A program made the position numbers and the translations under genes. Below the pieces are notes generated by a model. The model searched no databases, was not told where the DNA came from, and saw only the letters and a list, made by a program, of their open reading frames with translations. Shown here piece by piece: positions 18,571-31,325 of a stretch of DNA of 64,000 nucleotides; position 1 is the first letter of the stretch, and each line of letters opens with the position of its first letter. This DNA is from Enterococcus ratti. Lineage in GTDB: Bacteria > Bacillota > Bacilli > Lactobacillales > Enterococcaceae. The DNA lies in assembly GCF_001886195.1 (NCBI RefSeq), contig NZ_JXLB01000003.1, forward strand, positions 106,648 through 170,647, in the 5' to 3' direction.

Positions 18571-19023
18571 CTATTCTTGAACAACATGCACTTTAATCGT
18601 TGCTGTTACTTCATGATGTAATTTTACTGGTACGTTAGTATAACCTAACGTTCGAATTGGATTATTCAGTTCAATTTTACGTTTATCCAACTTTATTTGA
18701 TATTGTTTATTTAATCCTTCTGCAATTTGCTTCGAAGGAATCGAACCAAATAAACGACTATCTTCTCCTGCTTTTGCTTTGAGTTCTACTACAGTATCCT
18801 CTTTTTCCAAAAGCTCTTTTAGTTTTTTTGCTTCTTCTAAAACTTCAGCTTCATGCTTTTCCTGAGCTTTTTTCTGACCAGCTAGTTGACTAATACTGCT
18901 TTTCGTTGCTTCCTTTGCTAAATTATTTTTTAATAGATAATTTTGTGCATAACCAGTCGGCACTTCTTTTATTTCACCTTTTTTTCCTTTACCTTTTACA
19001 TCTTGTAAGAAAATGACTTTCAT
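18571..19023 (-). CDS. rplI: 50S ribosomal protein L9
   Basis: 150 aa. Binds 23S rRNA and stretches between ribosomes, limiting frameshifting. The N-terminal RNA-binding domain begins [20 protein letters not shown], then [17 protein letters not shown], a long helix and the C-terminal domain with [20 protein letters not shown]. Start ATG 19021-19023. Only five bases separate it from the gdpP stop, so the two genes are co-transcribed, as in Bacillus and enterococci. Confidence 0.97.
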   Translation of the reverse strand: MKVIFLQDVKGKGKKGEIKEVPTGYAQNYLLKNNLAKEATKSSISQLAGQKKAQEKHEAEVLEEAKKLKELLEKEDTVVELKAKAGEDSRLFGSIPSKQIAEGLNKQYQIKLDKRKIELNNPIRTLGYTNVPVKLHHEVTATIKVHVVQE

Positions 19024-19028
19024 GTCTA

Positions 19029-20990
19029 TTACTCCTTATCATATAGTTGGTTTCTATTTTCTTTGATTGTAGCCAATAAACGCTGCTTTGTTTCCTCTAC
19101 TGTAACATTCTCCAATTGGGTAGCAGCATTTGTAAAATGACCACCTCCACCCAAGGATTCCATAATCACTTGGACATTGATTGTTCCTGTACTTCGAGCA
19201 CTGATTCCAACGAGTCCGTCTGTTCGTTTTGTGATGACAAATGCACCATTGATGTTAATCATTGAAAGAAGAGTATCTGCGGTTTTTGCTGCAATTACAC
19301 TATTGTATTCTTTTTCATCTGTTCCTGCTGCAACAACAATATCTGAAGTCACATATTCACTTTGAGCAATCAAGTGACTAATTTCCAGATAAGTTTCTAA
19401 ATCTGAGCTCAATAAATATTGTACTAGGGAAGCGTCCGCACTACAAGACTTTAAATAACTTGCAACATCAAAAGTTCGTGCAGTTGTCCTTACGTTAAAA
19501 CTATTCGTATCAACCGTCATACCTGCTAGCAATAAAGTAGCTATAAAACGATCTAAGCGATTGCTACGATTACTTTGATATTGAATAAGCTCTGTTACTA
19601 ATTCAGAAGTTGATGAAGCAGAAGATTCAATGTACGTTAACAATGGCTTACTTGGAAATTCTTCCCCGCGGCGATGATGATCAATAATAACAATTTTATC
19701 AAATTGCTCATATAATTCTTGAGAGATGGATAGCGACGGTTTATGGTAATCGACCATCACAAGCAAATCCTCTTCTTTCTTAAGTTCCATCGCCTTTTTT
19801 GGTGAAATTAACTGTGCTTCTAATTCCGAATGCTTATGGATTTCTTCCAAACAGCGTTCTACATCTGGAATGATTTCATTTTCATTCAATACAATATAAG
19901 CTTTTTTTTGATTGAACCGCGCTAAACAACTGATTCCAAAAGCCGAACCAATGGCATCCATATCAGGAAATTTATGCCCCATAATAAATACATCGCCGGT
20001 TTCATCAAAAATTTTACGAAGTGCCGTACTCATCGCCCGCGATCTTACTCGTGTTCGCTTGATTGTTTTAGCTGACTTGCCGCCATAATAAATTGGTTTC
20101 GCTCCTTCACGCATTTCTTTTACTACAACTTGATCTCCACCTCTTACTAACGCAATATCAAGATTATTTTGAGCCTCTCCACCGATTTCATCTAACGACT
20201 CTTGCCCATAAGCGATCCCCATACTTAGCGTAATAGGTAAATTTTGTCTTTCAGCTTCTGCACGTAATCGATCCAATAAATCAAATTTCTTATCCATCAT
20301 TTTTTTTAAATTGATTCTCTGAGTCACAAAGAAAAAACGCTCAGCATTAATTCTTTTAAAAAATACATGATATTCATTCATCCAGTCAGAAACAAGCGTA
20401 GTAACAAAAGAATTAAGATAAGAAATTTCTTTATCATCTAATTTATCAATTGCATCTGCATAATTATCAATAGATAAAATACCAATAACAGGTTGAATAT
20501 TTACTTGATGAAGTTTCAATAATTGATTTTGAGTAATATCATTAAAGTAGATGACCCCTTTCACAGTATCCATTTCAAATTGAAACGTTTTATCTGCAAG
20601 ATATATTTGTTTTTTTTCTTTTGCATTAAAAAATGCATCAAGTAATTCTTCTTCCGTTAATCTACTTTGGTCTTTAATTTTTAAAGCCAAGGGATTTAAC
20701 CATTCAATTTTTTGACTGGAAGGTTGATAAGCAATGACTCCTACTGGCATTACTTCTGATACATAGGCAAGATTTGTTTCAGCAACCGTTGAAGCCTGTT
20801 GAATTTTTTCACGTTTTTTTAACGTGAGCCATCGTTTTAATTTAAACCAACTACGAATCCCCAATAAATTCATTAAAAGAATAACTAAAGCACTAATAAC
20901 CCGAAACGGCATAAACAACACAATCAGTACTTCAAACAACAAAAATAAAAAAATGAAGAGAGGTCTAGGGGTTAAGTTTTCTTTTTCCAT
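19029..20990 (-). CDS. gdpP: Cyclic-di-AMP phosphodiesterase
   Basis: 653 aa, membrane-anchored. Two N-terminal helices ([15 protein letters not shown] and [14 protein letters not shown]), a degenerate PAS domain, a degenerate GGDEF domain, then the catalytic DHH and DHHA1 domains: [30 protein letters not shown] and [12 protein letters not shown]. It hydrolyses c-di-AMP to pApA, setting potassium, osmotic and cell-wall stress responses; loss changes beta-lactam tolerance. The frame extends 18 codons upstream, but ATG 20988-20990 has a perfect GGGAGG six bases before it and fits the family N-terminus. It leads an operon with rplI. Imperfect inverted repeats (ACTAAACC/GGTTTAGT, 21048-21073) lie in its leader. 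Confidence 0.95.
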   Translation of the reverse strand: MEKENLTPRPLFIFLFLLFEVLIVLFMPFRVISALVILLMNLLGIRSWFKLKRWLTLKKREKIQQASTVAETNLAYVSEVMPVGVIAYQPSSQKIEWLNPLALKIKDQSRLTEEELLDAFFNAKEKKQIYLADKTFQFEMDTVKGVIYFNDITQNQLLKLHQVNIQPVIGILSIDNYADAIDKLDDKEISYLNSFVTTLVSDWMNEYHVFFKRINAERFFFVTQRINLKKMMDKKFDLLDRLRAEAERQNLPITLSMGIAYGQESLDEIGGEAQNNLDIALVRGGDQVVVKEMREGAKPIYYGGKSAKTIKRTRVRSRAMSTALRKIFDETGDVFIMGHKFPDMDAIGSAFGISCLARFNQKKAYIVLNENEIIPDVERCLEEIHKHSELEAQLISPKKAMELKKEEDLLVMVDYHKPSLSISQELYEQFDKIVIIDHHRRGEEFPSKPLLTYIESSASSTSELVTELIQYQSNRSNRLDRFIATLLLAGMTVDTNSFNVRTTARTFDVASYLKSCSADASLVQYLLSSDLETYLEISHLIAQSEYVTSDIVVAAGTDEKEYNSVIAAKTADTLLSMININGAFVITKRTDGLVGISARSTGTINVQVIMESLGGGGHFTNAATQLENVTVEETKQRLLATIKENRNQLYDKE

Positions 20991-21282
20991 CTTCTTCCTC
21001 CCATAATTAATTAGTTCTATTTTACCATAACTTCCTACCTTCAAGCGACTAAACCAATAATTGATGGTTTAGTTAAACAACTAAACAGCTATAAAATAGC
21101 TATTTTGCTTTTTTAAAGCTATTAATCAATCCGATTGGCATTTGTTTGCTATAACATTTCATCCAAAATCAGTTATCGATGTGAAGAAAACCTCTCGAAT
21201 AAAATTTCACTTTTCTTCTACCTATCGCTTCCTTTTGTTATATCGTTAGACTCGATAAAATACGCAAAACATGCAAAACAAA

Positions 21283-21307
21283 AAACCATCCTTTTAAAGG
21301 ATGGTTT
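21283..21307 (-). terminator. Terminator of rpsF-ssb-rpsR
   Basis: AAACCATCCTTT (21283-21294) pairs with AAAGGATGGTTT (21296-21307). On the minus strand the stem is followed by TTTTGTTTTG. Confidence 0.85.
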
Positions 21308-21323
21308 GATTTCATTTTTTTGA

Positions 21324-21560
21324 TTAATCTTCGCTTACGAAAGGTAATAAACCCATGATACGCGCACGTTTAATTGCAACAGTAATTTTACGTTGATTTT
21401 TAGCACCCGTACCTGTTACACGACGTGGTAAGATTTTCCCGCGTTCTGAGATAAATCTTTTTAGTAATTCAATATCTTTATAATCGATATATTCAATATG
21501 GTTAGCAGCAATATAGTCTACTTTACGACGTTTACGTCCGCCTCTTCTTTGTTGTGCCAT
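21324..21560 (-). CDS. rpsR: 30S ribosomal protein S18
   Basis: 78 aa. Pairs with S6 on the 30S platform and binds 16S rRNA. The sequence shows the basic N-terminus ([13 protein letters not shown]), [19 protein letters not shown] and [20 protein letters not shown], all typical. Last gene of rpsF-ssb-rpsR, 25 bases after ssb, with ATAGGAGGGAAAT before ATG 21558-21560. Possible autoregulation with S6 through the leader hairpin upstream of rpsF. Confidence 0.97.
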   Translation of the reverse strand: MAQQRRGGRKRRKVDYIAANHIEYIDYKDIELLKRFISERGKILPRRVTGTGAKNQRKITVAIKRARIMGLLPFVSED

Positions 21561-21585
21561 TCTATTTCCCTCCTATCAAATTCAT

Positions 21586-22107
21586 TTAGAATGGTAAGTC
21601 ATCATCTGAAATGTCGATCGTTGAACTCGAGCCAAATGGGTCAGAATTATCACGATCAAAATCTGGCATACCGTTGGATGATTGAGATGTTTGATTATAA
21701 TTATTACTTCCGCCAAAATTATTTGTCGATGGACCAGAGCTTTGGTATCCGCCGTTTTGCTGACGATTTTCAGCGGCAGCACGACTTTCCAATAGCTGAA
21801 AGTTATCTGCAACTACTTCCGTTACATAGACTCGTTGACCTTGTTGATTGTCATAAGAACGAGTTTGTATACGTCCCGTCACTCCCAAAAGAGTTCCTTT
21901 ACGCGCATAATTAGCCAAAGTCTCTGCCGATTTACGCCAAATCACGCAATTAATAAAGTCAGCCTCACGATTGCCATTTTGGCTAGTAAAATTACGATTA
22001 ACAGCTAAAGTAAACGTTGCTACTGCCGTACCACTTGAGGTATATCGTAAATCTGGATCTTTCGTTAGACGTCCAACTAGTACAACATTATTAATCAAAA
22101 AATTCAT
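21586..22107 (-). CDS. ssb: Single-stranded DNA-binding protein
   Basis: 173 aa. N-terminal OB-fold ([66 protein letters not shown]), a Gly/Asn/Gln/Ser-rich linker and the acidic tip DISDDDLPF that binds partner proteins at the fork. As expected for SSB-A. Middle gene of rpsF-ssb-rpsR. A parS-like sequence sits in the 40-base gap between rpsF and this gene. Confidence 0.97.
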   Translation of the reverse strand: MNFLINNVVLVGRLTKDPDLRYTSSGTAVATFTLAVNRNFTSQNGNREADFINCVIWRKSAETLANYARKGTLLGVTGRIQTRSYDNQQGQRVYVTEVVADNFQLLESRAAAENRQQNGGYQSSGPSTNNFGGSNNYNQTSQSSNGMPDFDRDNSDPFGSSSTIDISDDDLPF

Positions 22108-22126
22108 CTCCTCTCATCATTGTTTT

Positions 22127-22142
22127 TGTTTCATGTGAAACA
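22127..22142. other. parS-like site between rpsF and ssb
   Basis: TGTTTCATGTGAAACA differs from the parS consensus TGTTTCACGTGAAACA by one base in the central CACGTG. It is placed 9 kb from oriC, where parS sites cluster in Firmicutes. Binding is inference. Confidence 0.6.
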
Positions 22143-22147
22143 ATTCT

Positions 22148-22447
22148 TTAAGCTTCTTCTTTAACAATCATGTGACGAATGATATCATCATTGATTTTCG
22201 CAAGACGATCAAATTCATTGACTGCCGATGCAGATGATGGAGAAGATACTTTAACGATGTGATAAATTCCTTCACGGTAACCGTTCATTTCATATGCGAA
22301 ACGGCGTTTTTCCCAATCTTTAGATTCGATTACTTCTGCTCCGTTATCTTTCAAGATGGTATTAAAACGTTCGATTAAAGCAGTTTTTGCTTCTTCATCA
22401 ATGTTTGGACGAATAATATACATAATTTCATATTTCGTATTTTCCAT
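22148..22447 (-). CDS. rpsF: 30S ribosomal protein S6
   Basis: 99 aa, beginning [21 protein letters not shown] and containing [20 protein letters not shown], the S6 core. Binds S18 on the small-subunit platform. First gene of rpsF-ssb-rpsR; AGGGAGGTG precedes ATG 22445-22447. Has its own promoter and a leader hairpin. Confidence 0.97.
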   Translation of the reverse strand: MENTKYEIMYIIRPNIDEEAKTALIERFNTILKDNGAEVIESKDWEKRRFAYEMNGYREGIYHIVKVSSPSSASAVNEFDRLAKINDDIIRHMIVKEEA

Positions 22448-22453
22448 TGATTT

Positions 22454-22564
22454 TCACCTCCCTATGGACTTTCGGCTCTTAGGTTCCCAAGAGCAAGGAG
22501 AGTTTTCTAATAAATTAGACTACTCACAAGCTTTAATTATACAGGTAATTCATAATAAAAGCAA
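22454..22564 (-). promoter_or_regulatory. rpsF promoter and candidate S6:S18 leader
   Basis: Promoter TTGCTT (complement of 22559-22564), 17-base spacer, TATAAT (complement of 22536-22541). The leader holds a hairpin with stem GCTCTT/AAGAGC (22475-22494), followed on the minus strand by CCGAAAGTCC. A hairpin with a nearby CCG is the mark of the S6:S18-binding leader known upstream of rpsF in many bacteria, by which the complex represses its own operon. The match is from memory of the motif, not a covariance search. Confidence 0.55.
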
Positions 22565-22583
22565 GAGAGTAAGTAGAAAAAGC

Positions 22584-22612
22584 AGGTGAAAAAGCACATC
22601 TGCTTTTCACCT
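22584..22612 (-). terminator. Terminator of gyrA
   Basis: AGGTGAAAAAGC (22584-22595) pairs with GCTTTTCACCT (22602-22612), two bases beyond the gyrA stop; on the minus strand CTGCTTTTTC follows. Confidence 0.7.
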
Positions 22613-22614
22613 AC

Positions 22615-25089
22615 TTATTCTGCTGATAAATTTATTTCATCTATCGTCTCTTCTGCATTTTCTGGTTCAACTGCTGCCATTGTTACAACCTTCGTGTCTG
22701 CTTCCATCTTGATTAAGCGTACTCCTAATGTAGCACGACCAGTTTGTGACACTGTTGCTACGTTAAACCGAATGATCACACCCTTATCTGTAATCAACAT
22801 GATATCTTCTTCTCCAACAACCGTTACCAGTCCAGCTAACGGACCATTTTTTTCAGTAATATTAGCTGTCTTGATCCCTTTACCTCCACGACCTTTCACT
22901 GGATATTCTGCCACCTTCGTTCGTTTACCGTAACCTTTTTCGGTGATAACTAAAACTTCATGATTTTCATTCATTAATGCAGCACCTACTACATAGTCGT
23001 CTTCTCTTAAACGTATTCCTCTAACGCCTGAGGCTGTCCGTCCCATATCACGAACGGCGGATTCAGTGAAAGTTACGGAGTAACCTTTATGCGTCCCAAT
23101 AATAATGTTGGATTGACCATCTGTTAGCAAAACATTGACTAATTCATCGCCTTCTTTTAAACCAATCGCAATTAAACCATTACTTCTAATGTTAGCAAAA
23201 GCAGTAACCATCGTTCGCTTAACCGTTCCTTGACGAGTCGTAAAGAATAAATAATGTCCTTCCTTTGCTTGTCCGGTTACCGCAATAATCGCTTGAATTT
23301 TTTCGCTGGAATCAATTCCTAACAAATTGATGATTGGAATCCCCTTAGCTGTTCTGCCATATTCTGGAATTTCATACCCTTTTGCACGATAAACTTTTCC
23401 ATTATTCGTAAAGAATAACAACGTATCATGAGTAGAACATGAAATAAGATTCTTTACAAAATCATCATCATGCACACCCATTCCTTGAACTCCCCGTCCA
23501 CCTCTTCGTTGAGCACGAAATTCATTATTAGCTAAACGTTTGATATAACCATTATTTGTTAACGTAATAACGATTTCTTCTTCTTCTATCAAATCTTCAT
23601 CTTCCAGACTTAGTACTTCACCAACAAGTAATTCTGTTCGACGTTTATCACCAAAGCGTTGATTTAACTCTGCTAATTCTGCTTTAATAATCTCAGTCAC
23701 ACGTTCTGGACGAGCAAGAATATCGGCTAAATCTTCAATCAGTTTCAACAATTCTTGGTACTCATTTTCAATTTTCTCACGTTCCAAACCAGTTAAACGA
23801 CGTAAACGCATATCTAAAATCGCTTGAGCTTGACGATCAGATAATTCAAAACGTTTAATCATTGTTGATTTTGCTTCATCATCAGATTTAGAACCGCGAA
23901 TAATTGCAATGATTTCATCAATATGATCCAATGCAATACGCAATCCTTCAAGAATATGGGCACGCGCTTCTGCTTTTTCCTTTTCAAAAATCGTACGGCG
24001 TGTAATCACTTCACGTTGATGTTCAATGTAATTCTCAAGGATTTGTTTCAAACTTAAAACTTTCGGCACACCTTTTTCAATCGCCAACATGTTAAATCCA
24101 AACGAATTTTGTAAAGAAGTCAATTTATATAAATTGTTCAAAATTACAGACGCACTTGCATCACGACGAATATCAATGACAATACGCATGCCTTCGCGGG
24201 ACGATTCATCTCTTAAATCTGTGATTCCTTCAATTCGTTTGTCTCGATGTAACTCTGAAATTCGTTCAATGAGCTTTGCTTTATTCACCATGTAAGGAAG
24301 TTCAGTAACGATAATTCGTTCTTTTCCATTTGGCATTTCTGTAATTTCTACTTTTGCTCGAACCGTAATGGATCCTCTTCCTGTTTCATATGCTCGACGA
24401 ATGCCTGATTTTCCCATAACCAATCCACCTGTTGGAAAATCAGGACCAGGTAGAACTTCCATTAATTCATTGGTTGTCACCTCTGGATTATCCATTAACA
24501 AATCAATCGCCGCAACCACTTCCGCCAAATTATGAGGAGGAATGTTTGTAGCCATTCCTACTGCAATCCCTGTTGTTCCATTAACTAAAAGGTTAGGAAA
24601 ACGTGCAGGAAGTACGACCGGTTCTTTTTCTGTATCATCGTAGTTACTCTGAAAGTCTACAGTGTTTTTATTGATATCACGTAACATTTCCATTGCTATT
24701 TTACTCATACGTGCTTCGGTATATCGCATTGCAGCAGCTCCATCACCATCGACAGAACCAAAGTTTCCATGACCGTCAACCAGCATATAGCGATAACTAA
24801 ATGGTTGTGCCATTCGTACCATTGATTCATAGATTGCGCTATCTCCATGAGGATGGTACTTACCCATAACATCTCCAACAATTCTAGCAGATTTTTTATG
24901 GGCTTTATCAGGTGTTACACCTAGTTCATTCATTCCATATAAAATCCGGCGATGCACAGGCTTTAACCCATCTCGAACATCTGGTAGTGCACGAGCAACA
25001 ATAACACTCATCGCATAATCGATGAAGGAGTCTTTCATTTCACTGGTTAGATTGACATCATGGATGTTTTCTCTGATTTCTTCACTCAT
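22615..25089 (-). CDS. gyrA: DNA gyrase subunit A
   Basis: 824 aa. Breakage-reunion subunit of gyrase; with GyrB it adds negative supercoils. Seen: the winged-helix/tower region with [19 protein letters not shown] (residues 79-97), active-site Tyr123 in [10 protein letters not shown], and the C-terminal beta-pinwheel with the GyrA box [10 protein letters not shown]. The quinolone-resistance region carries Ser84 and Glu88, the susceptible-type residues. Start ATG 25087-25089 with GAGGAAA. 18 bases after gyrB, in one operon. Confidence 0.97.
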   Translation of the reverse strand: MSEEIRENIHDVNLTSEMKDSFIDYAMSVIVARALPDVRDGLKPVHRRILYGMNELGVTPDKAHKKSARIVGDVMGKYHPHGDSAIYESMVRMAQPFSYRYMLVDGHGNFGSVDGDGAAAMRYTEARMSKIAMEMLRDINKNTVDFQSNYDDTEKEPVVLPARFPNLLVNGTTGIAVGMATNIPPHNLAEVVAAIDLLMDNPEVTTNELMEVLPGPDFPTGGLVMGKSGIRRAYETGRGSITVRAKVEITEMPNGKERIIVTELPYMVNKAKLIERISELHRDKRIEGITDLRDESSREGMRIVIDIRRDASASVILNNLYKLTSLQNSFGFNMLAIEKGVPKVLSLKQILENYIEHQREVITRRTIFEKEKAEARAHILEGLRIALDHIDEIIAIIRGSKSDDEAKSTMIKRFELSDRQAQAILDMRLRRLTGLEREKIENEYQELLKLIEDLADILARPERVTEIIKAELAELNQRFGDKRRTELLVGEVLSLEDEDLIEEEEIVITLTNNGYIKRLANNEFRAQRRGGRGVQGMGVHDDDFVKNLISCSTHDTLLFFTNNGKVYRAKGYEIPEYGRTAKGIPIINLLGIDSSEKIQAIIAVTGQAKEGHYLFFTTRQGTVKRTMVTAFANIRSNGLIAIGLKEGDELVNVLLTDGQSNIIIGTHKGYSVTFTESAVRDMGRTASGVRGIRLREDDYVVGAALMNENHEVLVITEKGYGKRTKVAEYPVKGRGGKGIKTANITEKNGPLAGLVTVVGEEDIMLITDKGVIIRFNVATVSQTGRATLGVRLIKMEADTKVVTMAAVEPENAEETIDEINLSAE

Positions 25090-25107
25090 TTTTTTCCTCC
25101 TTCATGA

Positions 25108-27054
<1,947 letters not shown>

Positions 27055-28176
27055 TTAACTTTCTTCTCCTTTTATTTCCCCTTGCTGAACATAAAAAATC
27101 TCTGGTTCAACGGTCATTTTCTTTTTCACATGGTCAAGCGTCGTCGTTGTCAAGAAAGTCTGTACTTTACCTTCAATCGTTTCTAACAAATGTAGTTGCC
27201 GATGATCATCTAATTCACTCATCACATCATCAAGTAAGAGGATTGGGTATTCCCCTGTTTCTTCTTTGATTAAATCAATCTCAGCTAATTTGACACTTAA
27301 TGCAGTAGTACGCTGCTGCCCTTGCGAACCATAAATTTGTACGTTTTTTTGATTGATGAAAAAAGAAAGATCGTCACGATGGGGGCCTATCGTCGTCGTT
27401 CCTCGAAACAAGTCTTTCTTTTGATTTTGGTTCAGTAGCGTTAAAAATTGTTTTTTTATCTCTTCTTGAGTACGTGAAAGTAAAGAAGAAATTGCAGTGA
27501 CGTAAACAATCTCCAACTGTTCTTTTTGATGTGTAATCTGTTGATGCAAAATGTTTGCCCAAAATTCTAATTGCCGGACAAATTGAGCTCGAGCTTGCAA
27601 CACTTTACTGCCAAATTGAGCTAACTGCTCGGATAGAATATCTAAATACAATAAATCTGTTTGTTTTTTTTCATTCAATTGTTTTAAATACTGATTTCTT
27701 TGCTTTAAAATTCCTTGATACTGAACTAAATCATAAAGATAGATAGGATTAATTTGTCCTAATTCCATATCAAGAAATTTTCTTCTTATTTGCGGGCTTC
27801 CTTTCACTAAAGAAAGATCTTCTGGGGCAAATAAAATAACATTCAATTGTCCCACATAACTGCTCAACTTTTTTTGTTCAATATGATTAATTTTAGTTTT
27901 GCGCCCTTTTTTTGAAAGCAAGATTTCTAGAGGGAATTGGGTCGTACCTTTTGTAATCTCTCCTTGAATCAAGGCTTGATCATGATTCCAACCAATTAAT
28001 TCTTGTTCATTATTAGTACGGTGACTTCTAGTCATAGCTAAAACATAGATACTTTCCAAAAGATTCGTCTTACCTTGAGCATTCTCTCCTAAAAAAATGA
28101 CAAGATTTTTAGTAAAATTTACTTGTAATTCCTGATAGTTTCGATAATTTTTTAGAAAAAGCTTATTCAGCCTCAT
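27055..28176 (-). CDS. recF: Recombination protein RecF
   Basis: About 373 aa. SMC-like ATPase that binds gapped DNA and loads RecA with RecO and RecR. Walker A GENAQGKTNLLESIY, KNYRNYQELQVNF at the N-terminus, the ABC signature region YGSQGQQRTTALSVKLAE and Walker B PILLLDDVMSELD. Two ATGs six bases apart (28182 and 28176) follow AAAGGA; the second gives the family-typical MRLNKLFLKNYRNY and better spacing. Either start overlaps the end of yaaA. Confidence 0.95.
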   Translation of the reverse strand: MRLNKLFLKNYRNYQELQVNFTKNLVIFLGENAQGKTNLLESIYVLAMTRSHRTNNEQELIGWNHDQALIQGEITKGTTQFPLEILLSKKGRKTKINHIEQKKLSSYVGQLNVILFAPEDLSLVKGSPQIRRKFLDMELGQINPIYLYDLVQYQGILKQRNQYLKQLNEKKQTDLLYLDILSEQLAQFGSKVLQARAQFVRQLEFWANILHQQITHQKEQLEIVYVTAISSLLSRTQEEIKKQFLTLLNQNQKKDLFRGTTTIGPHRDDLSFFINQKNVQIYGSQGQQRTTALSVKLAEIDLIKEETGEYPILLLDDVMSELDDHRQLHLLETIEGKVQTFLTTTTLDHVKKKMTVEPEIFYVQQGEIKGEES

Positions 28177-28405
28177 TATCATTTATTCCTTTTTTTACCA
28201 TAAAAAAAGTTCCTACTTCTGGAACTTCAACCATCATGCCGGGATAAAGTTTTCGTCCACGACGATTTTCCGGTTCGCCGTTTACTAAAACAGCGTGATC
28301 AGCTAAATACCATTTTGCTTGCCCACCACTGCTAATAATCGTGACTTCTTTTAGCATTTGACCTAACGTCATAAATTCCGTCTTTAGAATGACTTGCTGC
28401 TTCAA
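28163..28405 (-). CDS. yaaA: S4-domain protein YaaA (RlbA)
   Basis: 80 aa. Small RNA-binding S4 domain: ILKTEFMTLGQMLKEV, ISSGGQAKWYLAD, VLVNGEPENRRGRKLYPGM. Always lies between dnaN and recF in Firmicutes; its exact role (ribosome assembly, or coupling replication and translation) is uncertain. Start is TTG at 28405 with GAGGG seven bases before; the ATG a few bases upstream is out of frame. Overlaps recF. Confidence 0.93.
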   Translation of the reverse strand: MKQQVILKTEFMTLGQMLKEVTIISSGGQAKWYLADHAVLVNGEPENRRGRKLYPGMMVEVPEVGTFFMVKKGINDNEAE

Positions 28406-28530
28406 TATTCATCCCTCTTTTTCAATAATAAATGTATACTTCATTATACCTTTTTTTAGAGAAGAAAACAAATTTATCCATATATTTTTACATATAAGAG
28501 GATTTAAGTAAAAAAAGGTGATTTAAACTA

Positions 28531-28578
28531 AAATAAACAAAAAGCCTTAAAAGTGATTTTAAGGCTTTTTGTTTATTT
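28531..28578 (-). terminator. Terminator of dnaA-dnaN
   Basis: A perfect 22-bp stem (28531-28552 with 28557-28578) and GTGA loop; A/T runs give a T-tract on the minus strand. It separates dnaN from yaaA. Confidence 0.92.
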
Positions 28579-28609
28579 TTTATCATTACTCTTTTAATGT
28601 TTAAAAAAT

Positions 28610-29740
28610 TTAATTGGTACGCACAGGAGTAATCAATTGAATAAACTGTCCTCCAGCTTCTGTAGGCTCTAAAGTGAACGGACGTATCGCAGAAATAAAT
28701 TTCACTTTGATGTTCATTTCTCCAAAAGCACGTAATGCAGCTTTCATATAATCTGGATTAAAAGAAATATCAAGAGGATCACCACTACTGGTGACGTAAT
28801 TTAAGCTTTCTTCCACTTTTCCAATTTCAGGAGAATTTCCATATAAAATGACTGCATCAGTTTGAATAGACAGACGAACAATATTGTTGCGTCCTTCATG
28901 AGAAAGCAAGGAAGCACGTTCAATTGCAGCAAGAAAACTTGGTACGGAAAATTCAACTTCTGTATTAAAACTTGAAGGAATTAAACGGTTTGTATCAGGA
29001 TAGTTTCCTTCTAACAAACGAGAATAGAAATACATGTTTTCTGTTTTAAAAAGAACTTGATTTTCCATAATACTAATTTCAACCATTTCTTCTTCATTTG
29101 TCAAAGAACGAGCAAGTTCAATCAAACTTTTGCCGGGAATCACAATATTAAATTGATCAGCAGCTTGTTCCACTGGAATTTCTCGTTGACTTAAGCGATG
29201 AGAATCCGTGGCCACAGCTAAAAGAGAACTGCCTTCTAAAATGAAATGCACTCCGGTAAGAATTGGACGACTTTCATGTTGAGAAACAGCAAATACCGTT
29301 TCATTAATTAATTTTGTCAAAACATGAACAGGTAATTTTATTTGATTATGACTTTCAACAACTGGTAAATGTGGATAATTTTCTGCGTTTAACCCATTTA
29401 CTAAAAAATTAGCTTTTCCTGAAGTAATAGCAACTTGTTTGTTTTCTAAGACTTCCATCGTAAATGTTTCTTCCGGTAAACGACGAATAATTTCACTAAA
29501 GAAACGTGCTTGTAACACAATTGAGCCTGTGGATTCGATTTGCATTTGTGCTTTTTCATTTTCTGCTGACAGTAGCGTTTCAATAGATATATCTGCGTTG
29601 CTTCCTGTTAACGTCAATCCTTCTTGATTTAAGGTAATCTTAACCCCCGTCAATATTGGAATGGTCGTTTTACTTGAGATAGCTCGTTGAACAGTTTGCA
29701 ATTCTTGCATAAAACTTGCTCGATTTAACGTAACTTTCAT
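28610..29740 (-). CDS. dnaN: DNA polymerase III beta sliding clamp
   Basis: 376 aa. Ring-shaped dimer that tethers polymerase to DNA. Begins MKVTLNRASFMQELQTVQRA; contains SRPILTGVHF, ATDSHRLSQREI and the C-terminal pocket strand AIRPFTLEPTEAGGQFIQLI TPVR. Three clamp-fold repeats of about 120 residues. Start ATG 29738-29740 with AAGGAG. Follows dnaA after a 190-base spacer that carries DnaA boxes. Confidence 0.97.
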   Translation of the reverse strand: MKVTLNRASFMQELQTVQRAISSKTTIPILTGVKITLNQEGLTLTGSNADISIETLLSAENEKAQMQIESTGSIVLQARFFSEIIRRLPEETFTMEVLENKQVAITSGKANFLVNGLNAENYPHLPVVESHNQIKLPVHVLTKLINETVFAVSQHESRPILTGVHFILEGSSLLAVATDSHRLSQREIPVEQAADQFNIVIPGKSLIELARSLTNEEEMVEISIMENQVLFKTENMYFYSRLLEGNYPDTNRLIPSSFNTEVEFSVPSFLAAIERASLLSHEGRNNIVRLSIQTDAVILYGNSPEIGKVEESLNYVTSSGDPLDISFNPDYMKAALRAFGEMNIKVKFISAIRPFTLEPTEAGGQFIQLITPVRTN

Positions 29741-29812
29741 GATGAGTCTCCTTTTAAAAGTTTATTTATTATTAAGTATAAAAATAATAAAAGTATTAGG
29801 TCCTGTTGATTC

Positions 29813-29904
29813 TGTGGAAAACTAAAAAAATAAAGAAGATAAAAGAAAAAACCGCTGTGGAAAAGATGTGTATAACTTCCCTCTATTTTTTCTTTTTATC
29901 CACA
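29813..29904. other. oriC part 2: DnaA-box cluster in the dnaA-dnaN spacer
   Basis: Four 9-mers fit TTWTNCACA: TTTTCCACA on the minus strand at 29813-29821 and 29856-29864, TTATACACA on the minus strand at 29867-29875, and TTATCCACA on the plus strand at 29896-29904. In Bacillus subtilis the unwinding site lies in this spacer; by analogy strand opening may occur here. Confidence 0.8.
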
Positions 29905-29927
29905 AAGCGTTTTTTCAATTTTTTAGA

Positions 29928-31262
29928 CTAGTTTAAAAGAAAATTTTTGATTTCAGATATTTCGTTTTGCATACTGACACTTGACTCAATCAAGTGTTGA
30001 ATTTTTTCATGAGCATGAATAACTGTTGTATGATCTTTTCCTCCAAATTCAGCGCCTATTTTTGGCAAAGAACTATCTGTTAGTTCTCTAGCTAAATACA
30101 TGGCAATTTGTCGTGGAACAACAATTGATTTTACACGTTTTTTTCCCTTTAAATCTTTTAATTGGATATGATAATATTTGGCAACTTCTTCTTGAATCTG
30201 CAAGATTGAAAGTTGCGGATGTCCTTTTCCGGATTTTAAGGTTTTTAATGCATCAGCGGCTAAACTAGTTGATATATCTTCACTGTTCATAGCTGCAAAT
30301 GCTTGCACTCGAACAAGCGCTCCTTCTAATTCCCGGATGTTAGAATCGATCTGACCTGCAATATAACTAAGAGTATCATCAGGAATTTCTAAACGTTCAG
30401 CCGCTGCTTTTTTTCGCAAAATAGCTGTTCTGGTTTCTAAATCAGGAGGTGTAATGTCGACTGATAGTCCCCACGCAAAACGTGAAACTAAACGTTCTTG
30501 CAGTTTAGGTATTTCATTTGGCAAACGATCACTCGTTAATACAATTTGCTTTCCCTCATTATAAAGTGCATTAAACGTATGGAAAAATTCCTCTTGTGTT
30601 GCTTCTTTTTCGGCAAAAAATTGAATATCATCTACGAGTAAAAGATCGACATTTCTGTACTCTTGACGAAAATCTTCGGCTGTTTTGTTTTGAATAGAGT
30701 TGATAAAATCATTTGCAAATGTTTCACTACTAACATATTTGACTTTTGCATCAGGCTGGCTTAACAGCATCTGGTGTCCAATAGCGTGCATCAAGTGTGT
30801 TTTACCAAGACCAACACCACCATAAAAGAATAAAGGATTATAAATAGAACCCGGGTCTTCTGCTACTACTAGAGCTGCAGCATGTGCCATTTGATTTCCT
30901 TTACCAATAACAAAAGTGTCAAAAGTATATTTAGGATTTAGCATCGCTTTTTTTATTGAATCTACAACCGCACTTTTTGAATTCTTTATTTCCTCAACTA
31001 CTTCTTGTTCCATCTCTTCACCCGTAACGAATCGCGGGATTATTTCTTTACCAGTTAACATGTAGCCAACTTCGACAATTTTTGTCGTTAAGTTTTTCTC
31101 CCAATATTCTTTGTGTATTTTACTTGGTACTTCAACTACTAACTGATTTTGATCCAGTGAACGAGGGTGAGCAGTTTCAATCCAAGTATTGTAGCTAGCT
31201 GGAGAGAGTTCTTTTTGATAATTTGTTTTTAATTCATTCCATAAAGCATTGAGGGATACCAT
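29928..31262 (-). CDS. dnaA: Chromosomal replication initiator DnaA
   Basis: 444 aa. AAA+ ATPase that binds DnaA boxes and opens oriC. Domain I at the N-terminus ([20 protein letters not shown]), a short linker, domain III with Walker [18 protein letters not shown] and Walker [10 protein letters not shown] plus sensor TSDRLPNEI, and domain IV with the box-binding helix [19 protein letters not shown]. Start ATG 31260-31262 with GGAGG nine bases before. Flanked on both sides by DnaA-box clusters, giving scope for autoregulation. Confidence 0.98.
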   Translation of the reverse strand: MVSLNALWNELKTNYQKELSPASYNTWIETAHPRSLDQNQLVVEVPSKIHKEYWEKNLTTKIVEVGYMLTGKEIIPRFVTGEEMEQEVVEEIKNSKSAVVDSIKKAMLNPKYTFDTFVIGKGNQMAHAAALVVAEDPGSIYNPLFFYGGVGLGKTHLMHAIGHQMLLSQPDAKVKYVSSETFANDFINSIQNKTAEDFRQEYRNVDLLLVDDIQFFAEKEATQEEFFHTFNALYNEGKQIVLTSDRLPNEIPKLQERLVSRFAWGLSVDITPPDLETRTAILRKKAAAERLEIPDDTLSYIAGQIDSNIRELEGALVRVQAFAAMNSEDISTSLAADALKTLKSGKGHPQLSILQIQEEVAKYYHIQLKDLKGKKRVKSIVVPRQIAMYLARELTDSSLPKIGAEFGGKDHTTVIHAHEKIQHLIESSVSMQNEISEIKNFLLN

Positions 31263-31325
31263 GTAAGGCTTCCTCCTTCATTAAAAAGTGAATAACTAGT
31301 ATTAATTTATCATTTTTCTTTCTAG

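Noticed and set aside
21498..21914. 138-codon plus-strand frame opposite ssb
   Set aside because: Antisense shadow of ssb created by its Gly/Asn/Gln-rich codons.
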